The position numbers and the translations under genes are program-made. Below are positions 1 through 8,088 of a stretch of DNA of 16,043 bases, one piece after another; the stretch's first letter is position 1, and every line of letters begins with the position of its first letter. The stretch is from JBKCHH01 sp046302855 (lineage in GTDB: Bacteria > Pseudomonadota > Alphaproteobacteria > Rickettsiales > UBA8987): the NCBI GenBank assembly GCA_046302855.1, contig JBKCHH010000070.1, positions 1 to 16,043 of the forward strand, given 5' to 3'. The notes beneath the pieces are model-generated. The model did no database searches and was not told the origin of the DNA. It was given only the letters and a program-made list of their open reading frames with translations.

Positions 1-1
1 T

Positions 2-3000
2 ATAAATTATGTTCCAAGTCCAAGCCCCGCCACCAACACCGTTAGAATAGATACCACCGCCCCAACCATAAGCAGCATAACCATTCCAGCTAACAATTAT
101 AAACTGGGCGATACTATTCCAATTACAGTAAACTTTAGTGAGAATATAACCTCTAGCCCTGACCCTTCCTCTATTGATATAGATGTGGGTGGGGTGCCAC
201 AAACTGCCAATTTTATTAGTAAAACGGCTAATTCAATGCTATTTAACTATGTAGTGCAAGCGGGAGATAATGATGCGGTAAATGGCATAAATGTAACCAC
301 CAATCCACTAAATGGAGCCTTTACTATAACAGATGTGGTAACTTCAGGCTCTGGCAACACCTTAAACCCCGCCTTTACTAACCAAAACTATCCACTTGTT
401 TTGGTAGATGGTATAATTCCTACCTTTGATGTTAGCAATACGGTTCCTGTTAATGGGGCACCGGCAGTATCACTTGGAACTAGTATAGTGCTAGATTTTA
501 GTGAGAATGTGCGTGGTGGCAATACCAAAATTTTATATCTAAAAACCGGGGCAACAACGGTTGAAACCTTTACCTTTAATACTATGGGAACGGCAGGCAC
601 TGGAAGTAATGGTGGCACCTTAACCGTATCTAACGATAAAATAACCATTCAACCGGGCAATCCTCTTAGCCCCTCAACTGTTTACTACATACAGGCAACT
701 AATGGTTCTATACTAGATGCCTTTGGTAATGCCATGCTAACAAGCAATCTTGATGATTCAACTGACTACAGATTTACCTCTAACAATACCTCTGGTGTTT
801 CAGCCCTTGTATTTAATGCCCCAACTTCAACTAGTGGTATTTACGGTGATGGTTATAATATAGATATAACCGCTACCTTTACTAACCCTGTTAACATAAC
901 TGGGCTTCCAAGAATTCCAATAGCCTTAACCAGTGACACGGTATATGCCAATTACCTAAGTGGTAGTGGCACAACCAGTATAATATTCCGCTATACTACT
1001 GGAACGGGTGATAATGATTTAAGCGGTGGCATTGGTATTGCTTCTAACATAAATCTTCCAACCGGCTCTGATACTATAAAAGACTTTGTGGGTGATGATG
1101 CCTTACTAGCACTACCCGCCCTTGCCAATACTATAAAAATAGATAATACCGCCCCAGCGGTTGCATCAAGTAGCCTTAATAGTAGCACCGGTATTTATGG
1201 TATTAGTAGCACTTCGGCAGATTACATCAAAGTGAATGTGGTATTTAGTGAGCCTGTGGTGGTAGATACAACTGGTGGTAATCCTACTATAAATTTACTA
1301 ATAGGGGCAACTTCTAAACCTGCTACTTACGCATCAGGCAGTGGCACTAACACGCTACTATTCCAGTATCCAGTAGTAGTAGGTGATAATGATAGTGATG
1401 GTAGTATAGATTTAGTTAGCAACAGCCTTGCCATTCCAGGTTCCAGCTCTATAAAAGATGTAGTAGCTGGTGGCAATGCCAATTCAGCCTTACCTTCCTT
1501 AAACCCAACCACCAACTTCGCCAGCCTTCTTGTAGACACCACCGCCCCAACCATAACCAACATTACTATTCCGGGTGGTGCTTATGTAACCGGCAATACC
1601 ATCAACAATATAGATATAACCTTTAGCGAGCCGGTTAGCATCACTGGCAACCCAACATTGAGCTTTAGTATAGATTCTGGAACCGTTACCACAAATCCAT
1701 TAGTTCCATGTGTATTGCAACCTGGCGATCTAATCCTTCGCTGCTCTTACACTGTTTTAGCAGGCAATATCGAATCAACCTCACCCATCACCTTCCCTGC
1801 CACGCCAATTACCGGCACCTTTAGCATTGCAGATGGCGTCACAATAGGCACCGCTAACGCACTCACCAACTCCTACGCAGGAACTGTTACTGGCGTGACG
1901 ATGAATAATACCAACAGCAGTTTCAACACCACTTGGAATACGGCAAATACTTGTGGCACTTGTAGTGCCAATGATAGTATTACAATTCCTGCTAGTGGAG
2001 GTGCTTATAGCATAAGTAGGGTTGATGGTGGGGAATTTGATAGCGTAACAATTGGTCCGGGTTGCGTTTTAAATGGCCCTAAAACACAAATAACTGGTTG
2101 CACTGGCACCACAACCATTAAATTCCCAGCCTCTGGTATATATACAATTGCAATGACTGGTGCCTTCACACGCATTCTTTTCAACAACGCTGGTGATAAA
2201 TCTAAAATTACTGCCATTACCCAGTGGGGTAATATCGCTTGGAGCAGTATGGAAAGAGCCTTTGATGGTTGCGACAACCTAACTGTTACCGCCACCGATA
2301 CGCCAAATCTTTTGGGCTACGATACTATGAGCCTTGCCAGTATGTTTAGGGGAACAACTTCCCTTACAGGGCTAGGTGCTAATGGGAACTTATGGAACAC
2401 CTCTAAGGTTATAAGTATGGACGAAATGTTCTTTGGCTCTACTAACTTTGACGCAAATATTGGCAACTGGAATACCTCTAAGGTTATAAATATGGGTAGT
2501 ATGTTCAAAGGTGCCAGTGCCTTTAACCAAGATATTTCAAGAAAACCAGGGGAAAATGATACTAAGTTTGATGATGTAACTGATTGTAGTCTTTCGAGTG
2601 CTTCTACAAGTAATGATTATTGGAATACTGGTTGTGTTACAGATATGTCTTATATGTTCTCCAATGCCATTGACTTTAACCAAAATATTGGCAACTGGGA
2701 TACCTCTAAGGTTACAGATATGAGTTCTATGTTTTCTTCATTTAATACCGGCATTAGTACCTTTAACAATGGTAACGCGCCAGGTGTTAGTGGTAATTTG
2801 TTGAACTGGAACACCTCTCAAGTTACAGATATGTCAGGTATGTTCCACAATGCCAGTGCCTTTAACCAAGATATTTCAAGAAAAACTGGGACAGATAATA
2901 AGTTTGATAATGTAACTGATTGTAATCCTTTGAGTGCTCCTCCAAATAATGATTATTGGAATACTGGTTGTGTTACAACTATGAGTTGGATGTTCAGAGG

Positions 3001-4471
3001 TGCCACTAACTTTAACCAAAATATTGGTAGTTGGGATACCTCTAAAGTTACAGATATGAGTTCTATGTTTTATTCTATTTCCAGCATTAGTACCTTTAAC
3101 AATGGTAACGCGCCAGGTGTTAGTGGTAATTTGTTGAACTGGAACACCTCTCAAGTTACAACTATGCAAGACATGTTCCGAGGTGCCATTGCCTTTAACC
3201 AAGATATTTCAAGAAAAGCAGGGCCAAATGGCACCTTTGATAATAGCGTTAATAGTGATGATTACTGGTATACGGGTAGTGTAACCCCCACTGCATATAT
3301 GGCTTCTATGTTCCAAAGTGCCACTAAATTTAACCAAAACCTTAGCAATTGGTGCGTAAGCAGTATTGCTAGCTTACCGACAGACTTTGATGCTACTACT
3401 ACTGCTTGGACTGGTTCACCAGCTACTAGACCACAATGGGGCTTTTGCCCAACAATCACTTCAATAGCTGCAGGCGGGGGGGTAATAACTTATGTTGCAG
3501 GTAAAAGAATTCACACCTTCAAAAATGCTAGGGGAGTAACATTAACTGCAACAAATATAACAAATAATACCATACCCTTTACTGGCCACACCTTAGCAAA
3601 TGGTGATATAGTAAAGTTTAATGCTAATACCATGCCCGGTGGCTTGGTAGCTGGTAGTACCTATTATGTAATAAATTCTGCCGCCAATACATTTCAAGTT
3701 TCAACCACCTCTGGTGGAAGTGCAGTTGATATAACCTCCTCTGGTACTGCCGTGCAGGTATCTAGCACGCAAAACTTTACCGTTACCAATGGCGGTAATA
3801 TGGAAGTGCTAGTTATTGGCGGCGGCGGTGCGGGTGGTTCTACTTCAGGTGCTGGCACCCCTGTTGGAAGCGGTGGTGGTGCAGGGGGGTATCAATATAA
3901 TAGTTCTTTAAACATTACCTCTTCGCAGGCCATTACTGTAGGTGCAGGTGGAGTTTATGGTGGGGCCCCAAGTGTTGGTGCTAATGGCATCAATTCAAGT
4001 ATAGGATCACTTATAACTTCATTAGGTGGTGGCGGTGGTGGGAATTCTGTTGTTCCTGTTGCTGGCAGTAGTGGTGGTAGTGGTGGCGGTAGTGTTGGTG
4101 ATGGCGGTTCAGGTACGGTGGGGCAAGGCAATAATGGAGGTTCTGGTGTTACTAGTGGTGCTGGTGGTGGCGGTGGTGCTTCAAGTGTTGGCAGTAATGG
4201 TAGTAGTGATGTTGGTGGTAATGGCGGTAGTGGAACAGCCAGTTCAATTTCTGGAGCTTCTGTAACTTATGCAGGTGGTGGTGGAGGTTCTGGAGTTACT
4301 ACAGCAGGGAGTGGCGGCGCCGGTGGTGGCGGCAATGGAAGAAATTCTAGTGGAAATGGCTCTGCAGGTACTCCCAACACTGGTGGTGGCGGTGGTGGAT
4401 CTCGTACAACTACTAATAAAGGCGGAGTTGGCGGTTCCGGCATAGTAATTATCCGCTACCCTTACCCGTGA
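2..4471 (+). CDS. Giant mosaic surface protein, 5'-truncated by the window edge (Ig-like, DUF285/BspA-like and glycine-rich modules)
   Basis: The frame is open from base 2, so the true start lies outside the window. A GTG at 185 is only an internal codon, because in-frame protein with the same Ig-like character (RIDTTAPTI, VNFSENI) precedes it. Modules in order: Ig-like repeats to about 1910, several opening with DTTAPT or DNTAP and carrying FSE and GDND motifs, one (about 403-790) resembling an SbsA-type Big_5 domain; a linker at about 1910-2320 like the region that usually precedes DUF285 repeats (ITQWGNIAWSSMERAF); DUF285/BspA-like repeats (NWNTSKV..M..MF) at about 2327-3420; and a glycine-rich C-terminal module ending GGSGIVIIRYPYP. 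By family knowledge such proteins are exported and surface-exposed; a role in adhesion is inference. There is no visible C-terminal sorting signal beyond the glycine-rich module. G+C looks higher than in neighbouring genes, partly because of Gly and Thr codons. Confidence 0.9.
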   Translation: MNYVPSPSPATNTVRIDTTAPTISSITIPANNYKLGDTIPITVNFSENITSSPDPSSIDIDVGGVPQTANFISKTANSMLFNYVVQAGDNDAVNGINVTTNPLNGAFTITDVVTSGSGNTLNPAFTNQNYPLVLVDGIIPTFDVSNTVPVNGAPAVSLGTSIVLDFSENVRGGNTKILYLKTGATTVETFTFNTMGTAGTGSNGGTLTVSNDKITIQPGNPLSPSTVYYIQATNGSILDAFGNAMLTSNLDDSTDYRFTSNNTSGVSALVFNAPTSTSGIYGDGYNIDITATFTNPVNITGLPRIPIALTSDTVYANYLSGSGTTSIIFRYTTGTGDNDLSGGIGIASNINLPTGSDTIKDFVGDDALLALPALANTIKIDNTAPAVASSSLNSSTGIYGISSTSADYIKVNVVFSEPVVVDTTGGNPTINLLIGATSKPATYASGSGTNTLLFQYPVVVGDNDSDGSIDLVSNSLAIPGSSSIKDVVAGGNANSALPSLNPTTNFASLLVDTTAPTITNITIPGGAYVTGNTINNIDITFSEPVSITGNPTLSFSIDSGTVTTNPLVPCVLQPGDLILRCSYTVLAGNIESTSPITFPATPITGTFSIADGVTIGTANALTNSYAGTVTGVTMNNTNSSFNTTWNTANTCGTCSANDSITIPASGGAYSISRVDGGEFDSVTIGPGCVLNGPKTQITGCTGTTTIKFPASGIYTIAMTGAFTRILFNNAGDKSKITAITQWGNIAWSSMERAFDGCDNLTVTATDTPNLLGYDTMSLASMFRGTTSLTGLGANGNLWNTSKVISMDEMFFGSTNFDANIGNWNTSKVINMGSMFKGASAFNQDISRKPGENDTKFDDVTDCSLSSASTSNDYWNTGCVTDMSYMFSNAIDFNQNIGNWDTSKVTDMSSMFSSFNTGISTFNNGNAPGVSGNLLNWNTSQVTDMSGMFHNASAFNQDISRKTGTDNKFDNVTDCNPLSAPPNNDYWNTGCVTTMSWMFRGATNFNQNIGSWDTSKVTDMSSMFYSISSISTFNNGNAPGVSGNLLNWNTSQVTTMQDMFRGAIAFNQDISRKAGPNGTFDNSVNSDDYWYTGSVTPTAYMASMFQSATKFNQNLSNWCVSSIASLPTDFDATTTAWTGSPATRPQWGFCPTITSIAAGGGVITYVAGKRIHTFKNARGVTLTATNITNNTIPFTGHTLANGDIVKFNANTMPGGLVAGSTYYVINSAANTFQVSTTSGGSAVDITSSGTAVQVSSTQNFTVTNGGNMEVLVIGGGGAGGSTSGAGTPVGSGGGAGGYQYNSSLNITSSQAITVGAGGVYGGAPSVGANGINSSIGSLITSLGGGGGGNSVVPVAGSSGGSGGGSVGDGGSGTVGQGNNGGSGVTSGAGGGGGASSVGSNGSSDVGGNGGSGTASSISGASVTYAGGGGGSGVTTAGSGGAGGGGNGRNSSGNGSAGTPNTGGGGGGSRTTTNKGGVGGSGIVIIRYPYP
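2751..2827 (+). repeat. 77-bp direct repeat, copy 1
   Basis: These 77 bases are identical to 3084-3160, offset by 333 bp. Identity at wobble positions as well as at protein level points to recent duplication or gene conversion between units. Confidence 0.9.
3084..3160 (+). repeat. 77-bp direct repeat, copy 2
   Basis: Exact second copy of 2751-2827. The base identity breaks immediately after, where GAT in copy 1 is replaced by ACT before the shared ATG. Confidence 0.9.
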
Positions 4472-4597
4472 TTTTTAAGTTTATTAAACTAGCTTTTATT
4501 GACAATTTGTATAAATGTGGGTTATTTAGGGATAGCTTTATTTCCAACTCTTATCCACCCCAAGCCACAAATTCCTTACCTTTATAAAAAGAATATT

Positions 4598-4626
4598 GGA
4601 TGCCTTACGAAGGAGCGAGGCCATCC
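4598..4626 (-). terminator. Weak terminator-like hairpin downstream of tRNA-Arg
   Basis: Read on the minus strand, GGATGGCC (4626-4619) can pair with GGCATCC (4604-4598) with one bulged G. A run of five T follows about seven bases later (4590-4586). The spacer before the T run is long for a standard intrinsic terminator. The upstream arm can instead pair with CCATCC overlapping the encoded CCA end of the tRNA. Confidence 0.3.
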
Positions 4627-4644
4627 GAAACCAACGGCGAAGGA

Positions 4645-4721
4645 TGGTGCACTCGAAGGGAGTCGAACCCCTAACCTTTAGATCCGTAGTCTAGCGCTCT
4701 ATCCAATTGAGCTACGAGTGC
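4645..4721 (-). tRNA. tRNA-Arg (anticodon ACG)
   Basis: On the minus strand the cloverleaf reads as follows: acceptor GCACTCG pairing with CGAGTGC, D arm GCTC/GAGC, anticodon loop CTACGGA with ACG at positions 34-36, T arm AGGGG/CCCTT around TTCGACT, and discriminator A. The CCA end is encoded (4647-4645). The anticodon stem (CTAGA/TCTAA) has one C-A mismatch at its outermost pair. ACG is normally edited to ICG by TadA to read CGN codons. It stands alone, between the surface-protein gene (opposite strand) and the M48 protease gene (same strand). Confidence 0.95.
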
Positions 4722-4735
4722 CTATAAACAACACC

Positions 4736-4764
4736 TACTTAGGTAGCTACGCAATAATAATCAA
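4736..4764 (-). promoter_or_regulatory. Possible promoter of tRNA-Arg
   Basis: The minus strand has TTGATT (4764-4759), a 17-base spacer, then TAAGTA (4741-4736). Transcription would start about 8 bases upstream of the mature tRNA 5' end. The -10 match is weak. Confidence 0.3.
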
Positions 4765-4851
4765 GCATAATTTAGTTCCGCCGCAAAATAGAACGAAATG
4801 AATGTCATGAAAAATGAACAAAATTACATCAATCTATTTACAAAGATGGGT

Positions 4852-6201
4852 TTAAAACTCTGCGTTCTTGTTAGCCTTTTTCTTTATATCGTCTTGCAAA
4901 ATTAATAGCTTTTCTTTTAAAACCACATCGTCAGTTCTTTTTTTGGAAAGCTCAATATAGTCTTTCGCCTTTTTAAAATCACCGCCTAGAAAATAATATT
5001 CCGCAAAGGCATAATAGCTGTAAGCAAGTTTACCGTTCTTGCCATATGCCTTGGCTAAGTTTTTCCAAATGGAAAGGTTTAAAGGTTCTAAATTTTGAAA
5101 TCTTTTTAAGATTTTTTCTGCCTCTATATAGTATTTTTTGTAGTCTTTTGTGTGCTCTTCCTCTAGGGCAAGCATAGATTTTGCATATTCTGTATTGATT
5201 AAAAGGGAATTGGGGAGCATTTTTGATGCTATTTCGTAAGACTTAACCGATTGCGTAACATCGCCACTTTCAAAGGTAAACTGCCCTTTTAGTTCATTTA
5301 AATAGGCATCATTTGGATTTTCTTTTATTAAGCTATTAATAATATCTAGTGATTTTTTAAAGTTATTTTCCCGGTGATAAACAATGCTCATAGCATATTT
5401 ACTGGCAAAATCAGTGCCGTTTTTATACTTTCTTTTGGCAGGGGTTATATAGCCCAAAAAACCTTCAATTTTTGCTACTACTCTTTTGTGGCTTGTTTCT
5501 AAATTTGCATCATATTGCTTTTTTAACCCCGTATTATTTCTTATAAAATTACCCACATTATCTAGCCTTTCTTTAGAAAGGGGGTGGGTTTGTATATAGG
5601 GGTCTAAATCTGCACCACTTTGCTTTTTATTAAAATAGGAAAGCAAATCGAATAAACCTTCCGCTGAAAAGCCGTTCTTTTTTAAAAAACCAAGCCCTAG
5701 ATTATCTGCCATTTCCTCCTGCTCCCTTGAAAACTTTAAAAAGCTGCGTTCGGCGTATCTTTGTGAACCGAGTGCTATTGCCCCGCCAACATCAGGCTTG
5801 CCAGCGGCTATTACCATTCCAATCCCTAAGGCGTAGCCTAAGGTGGAACGCAAAATGGCGTTGGTAATTTCATCTGACATTTTAATTAGATGCCCGCCAT
5901 AAATATGCCCAGTTTCATGGGCAATTACCCCCATTAACATGTTGGGACTATCTGTTTGCGTAATAAGGGCGGTATGGATGAACATTTTTTTGCCATCAGT
6001 TACAAAGGCATTTATCGAATCATCATTAATTACATAAATTTTTATGGAATTTGGGTTTAAATCGGCCGCTTTAAAAATGGGAGTGGCTAGCTTTTTTAGG
6101 TAGCTTTCAATTTCATCATCCCTAATTAAATTAAAGGCAAGGGCGGAATTGGCTGAAAAGGTAAAGAGGCATATTAGTAATAGAACTAGAAATTTTTTCA
6201 T
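4852..6201 (-). CDS. Secreted M48-family zinc metalloprotease with C-terminal TPR-like region (BepA/YfgC-like)
   Basis: Peptidase M48 with the zinc motif HETGH at residues 95-99 and a downstream EEMADNLG segment that should supply the third zinc ligand (Glu). The N-terminus MKKFLVLLLICLFTFSANSALA is a clear signal peptide, so the enzyme should act in the periplasm. The second half is helical with TPR-like spacing (for example AYLNELKGQFTFESGDVTQSV), matching the BepA plan of protease plus TPR in outer-membrane protein quality control; that role is inference. I chose ATG at 6201, 449 residues. A TTG at 6219 would add six residues but sits only two bases after AGGAG and inside the upstream gene. 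The ATG follows the upstream stop (6208-6206) by four bases, suggesting translational coupling. Confidence 0.9.
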   Translation of the reverse strand: MKKFLVLLLICLFTFSANSALAFNLIRDDEIESYLKKLATPIFKAADLNPNSIKIYVINDDSINAFVTDGKKMFIHTALITQTDSPNMLMGVIAHETGHIYGGHLIKMSDEITNAILRSTLGYALGIGMVIAAGKPDVGGAIALGSQRYAERSFLKFSREQEEMADNLGLGFLKKNGFSAEGLFDLLSYFNKKQSGADLDPYIQTHPLSKERLDNVGNFIRNNTGLKKQYDANLETSHKRVVAKIEGFLGYITPAKRKYKNGTDFASKYAMSIVYHRENNFKKSLDIINSLIKENPNDAYLNELKGQFTFESGDVTQSVKSYEIASKMLPNSLLINTEYAKSMLALEEEHTKDYKKYYIEAEKILKRFQNLEPLNLSIWKNLAKAYGKNGKLAYSYYAFAEYYFLGGDFKKAKDYIELSKKRTDDVVLKEKLLILQDDIKKKANKNAEF

Positions 6202-6205
6202 CTTA

Positions 6206-6352
6206 TTAATGAGTTTCAAAGCTCCTAATTATTTTACTAATAATACGCATTATAATAAATAGTGCAAAGAAAAAGCCCACTATGTAAAGGGCAAGATCAA
6301 TGGCATCTAAATTTATAAACCATTTGAAGTAGGAGAAGAGTTTTTCTATCAT
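6206..6352 (-). CDS. Small single-span membrane protein, 48 residues
   Basis: Starting at ATG 6352 the protein is MIEKLFSYFKWFINLDAIDL followed by a strongly hydrophobic segment (LALYIVGFFFALFIIM) and a basic tail (RIISKIIRSFETH). This fits one membrane span. A TTG start at 6406 is possible but would run almost into the secD start. It ends four bases before the protease ATG, so the two are probably co-transcribed and coupled. I do not recognise the family. Coding status rests on its position, its sensible membrane topology and the coupling, not on a known homologue. Confidence 0.6.
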   Translation of the reverse strand: MIEKLFSYFKWFINLDAIDLALYIVGFFFALFIIMRIISKIIRSFETH

Positions 6353-6411
6353 AACAAACTTGCTTATTTTGCATCTACAGGCTAAAGAGCTAAAAAAATA
6401 TAGCAATAAAA

Positions 6412-7974
6412 ATGTTAAACTATTCTAAATTTTCGCTAATTGCCATAATACTAGTGGTTATTACTAGTTTTCTTATCTCTTTCCAGAGCTTTTTTGGCAG
6501 TGAAAATATTTTCGCTAAAATTACGCCAGATAACAAAATTAATTTAGGGCTAGATTTAAAAGGCGGTAGCTATATGACCCTTGAAACTGATACTAGTGTT
6601 TACTTTAAGGAATCTTTAGAAAGTTTAAAAGATGAGGTTTCTAGCAAATTATCAACTGGCAAAATTCTCTTTCAAAATGCAAAAATAGAAAATGATGCTG
6701 TTAGCTTTGAAATAAACTCCCTAGAAAAAGAAGATGATATAAGGGCGGTGTTGCGGGATTATAAATTTGAATATGATATTGTTATTAATAATAAAATCCT
6801 ATCCCTTGCTTTAAAAAGTGAAGTAAAGGCAAAACTTACTAGAGATTTGCTATCAAAGGCCATTGAGATTTTAAGAAAAAGAATAGATGAGCTAGGCACT
6901 AGAGAGCCAATTATTCAGCAACAGGGAAGCAACCGCATTCTAGTTCAAGTTCCAGGGCTTAAAGATACCAAAGAAATGCGGGCAGTTTTGGGTAAAACGG
7001 CAAGGCTGACCTTTCATTTGATGCACCCAACCTCACCCTTTCCACAAAGGTTTGTTAAGGCACCTGATGGTTATTTGTTGGCAGGTGGTAATGATGAAGG
7101 AAGAGAATCATCTGGTCAGTTATATTTAATCGCCAAAAAGCCATTAATAACGGGGGATATGCTAATTCAAGCAGGCTCATCTTTTAGCCAAGGTATGCCA
7201 GTTATTCAGTTTACTTTAAATACGCAAGGGGGGAAGGCTTTTTCAGAGGTCACCAAAGAAAATGTCGGCAAGCCCTTTGCTATAGTGCTAGATGGACAGG
7301 TGATTTCAGCCCCAGTAATCCAATCGCACATTGCAGGTGGCAGTGGCATTATAACCGGGAATTTTACGCCAAAATCAGCGGAAGACTTAGCCATTTTGCT
7401 GCGTTCCGGCTCTTTACCAGTTCCTTTAAAAATAGTAGAAGAAAAAATAGTGGGGCCAGGGCTTGGGGAAGATTCTATTAAATCTGGTAAACTGGCAGGT
7501 ATTATTGGTTTTGTTGCCGTAGTAGTATTTATGGTGCTTTTTTATGGATTATTTGGCGTATTTGCCTCTATTGCCCTATTTACCAACCTGTTTATTCTTT
7601 TTGCAGTAATGATTCTGCTTGGCTCTACCTTAACCTTACCAGGTATTGCAGGGATTGTGCTTACCATGGGTATGGCGGTAGATACTAATATTCTAATTTT
7701 TGAAAGGATAAGGGAGGAAATAAGGGGTGGCAAAACCCCATATTCCGCAATAGAAAATGGCTTTAAGGGGGCATTTGTTTCCATTTGCGATTCTAACCTA
7801 ACCACGCTAATTGCCACCTTCCTGCTATTTACCTTTGGGGTGGGATTAATTAAGGGATTCGCCGTAACCTTGTCTCTTGGTATTATGACCTCAATGTTTA
7901 CCGCCATTACCGTAACAAGGTTAATGATTGTAATCTGGCTTAAAAAAACCAAGCCAAAGTTTGTGCCTATTTGA
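6412..7974 (+). CDS. secD: Protein translocase subunit SecD
   Basis: SecD of the SecDF complex uses the proton motive force to assist late steps of Sec-dependent export at the inner membrane. At 520 residues it has normal length. Visible features: an N-terminal membrane segment (about residues 8-28), the LGLDLKGG motif just after it, the first periplasmic region with LRKRIDELGTREPIIQQQG, and the GKPFAIVLDGQVISAPVIQ segment. Then come five further membrane helices containing the conserved block LPGIAGIVLTMGMAVDTNIL and the terminal IKGFAVTLSLGIMTSMFTAI region. secF and yajC are not adjacent. Its stop lies eight bases before the stop of a displaced hisB 3' fragment on the other strand, suggesting that secD and hisB once converged directly. 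It diverges from the small membrane protein and M48 pair. Confidence 0.97.
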   Translation: MLNYSKFSLIAIILVVITSFLISFQSFFGSENIFAKITPDNKINLGLDLKGGSYMTLETDTSVYFKESLESLKDEVSSKLSTGKILFQNAKIENDAVSFEINSLEKEDDIRAVLRDYKFEYDIVINNKILSLALKSEVKAKLTRDLLSKAIEILRKRIDELGTREPIIQQQGSNRILVQVPGLKDTKEMRAVLGKTARLTFHLMHPTSPFPQRFVKAPDGYLLAGGNDEGRESSGQLYLIAKKPLITGDMLIQAGSSFSQGMPVIQFTLNTQGGKAFSEVTKENVGKPFAIVLDGQVISAPVIQSHIAGGSGIITGNFTPKSAEDLAILLRSGSLPVPLKIVEEKIVGPGLGEDSIKSGKLAGIIGFVAVVVFMVLFYGLFGVFASIALFTNLFILFAVMILLGSTLTLPGIAGIVLTMGMAVDTNILIFERIREEIRGGKTPYSAIENGFKGAFVSICDSNLTTLIATFLLFTFGVGLIKGFAVTLSLGIMTSMFTAITVTRLMIVIWLKKTKPKFVPI

Positions 7975-7982
7975 AGGAGATT

Positions 7983-8043
7983 TTAAAGGCTACCCTTGGT
8001 GGATGGAATAATATTTACCGCTCTTTTATCTATCTCAACCGCT
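7983..8043 (-). pseudogene. Displaced 3' end of hisB (61-bp remnant)
   Basis: Read on the minus strand this encodes AVEIDKRAVNIIPSTKGSL and a stop, identical in protein to the end of the intact hisB at 9283-9343. The two differ at 7 of 61 bases, and all changes are synonymous: TAA/TAG, CTT/TTG, GGT/GGA, ACC/ACT, TCC/TCA and AGA/AGG. Similarity stops abruptly at 8043/9343. The offset is exactly 1300 bp. The remnant has no start codon and no upstream hisB sequence. Confidence 0.93.
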
Positions 8044-8051
8044 GCTAGAGA

Positions 8052-8060
8052 TTATCCACA
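8052..8060 (+). promoter_or_regulatory. DnaA-box-like 9-mer (TTATCCACA)
   Basis: A perfect match to the classic DnaA box consensus, nine bases from the edge of the displaced hisB remnant. I see no cluster of further boxes, so an origin is not supported. Confidence 0.3.
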
Positions 8061-8088
8061 GCCACAATAGAAACAACTTAAATTATTT

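Larger units (their letters stand above)
2521..3360 (+). repeat. In-frame long-period repeats inside the DUF285 region
   Basis: The phrase encoding FNQDISRK recurs at 2521, 2860 and 3193, giving spacings of 339 and 333 bp (113 and 111 codons). Each unit contains smaller DUF285 repeats (NWDTSKVTDMSSMF), a disulfide-capable segment (YWNTGCV) and a conserved NGNAPGVSGNLLNWNTSQV stretch. The third unit is degenerate and lacks the later blocks. All spacings are multiples of three, so copy-number change would keep the frame. Confidence 0.85.

Noticed and set aside
2327..3420. CRISPR-like array suggested by regular repeats
   Set aside because: The repeats are in-frame protein-coding DUF285 units of uneven length with coding variation between them, not short repeats with unique spacers.
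388..3459. Several minus-strand open frames across the surface-protein gene
   Set aside because: They are opposite-strand shadows of a repetitive gene with clear domain content on the plus strand. None has a recognisable family or ribosome binding site.
4026..4265. Plus-strand open frame rich in Val and Leu inside the surface gene
   Set aside because: It is the shifted frame of the Gly-rich GGN repeats of the main protein. Low complexity explains the lack of stops.
4499..4681. Open frame on the plus strand ending in GALEGSRTPNL
   Set aside because: It runs antisense through the tRNA-Arg gene. The SRTPNL-type ending is a familiar artefact of translating tRNA complements, and there is no ribosome binding site.
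4645..4721. tRNA-Arg as an attachment site for an integrated element
   Set aside because: I found no second copy of the tRNA 3' end in the window and no integrase gene.
8052..8060. Replication origin near the DnaA-box-like site
   Set aside because: A single box, with no cluster, AT-rich unwinding region or origin-linked genes.
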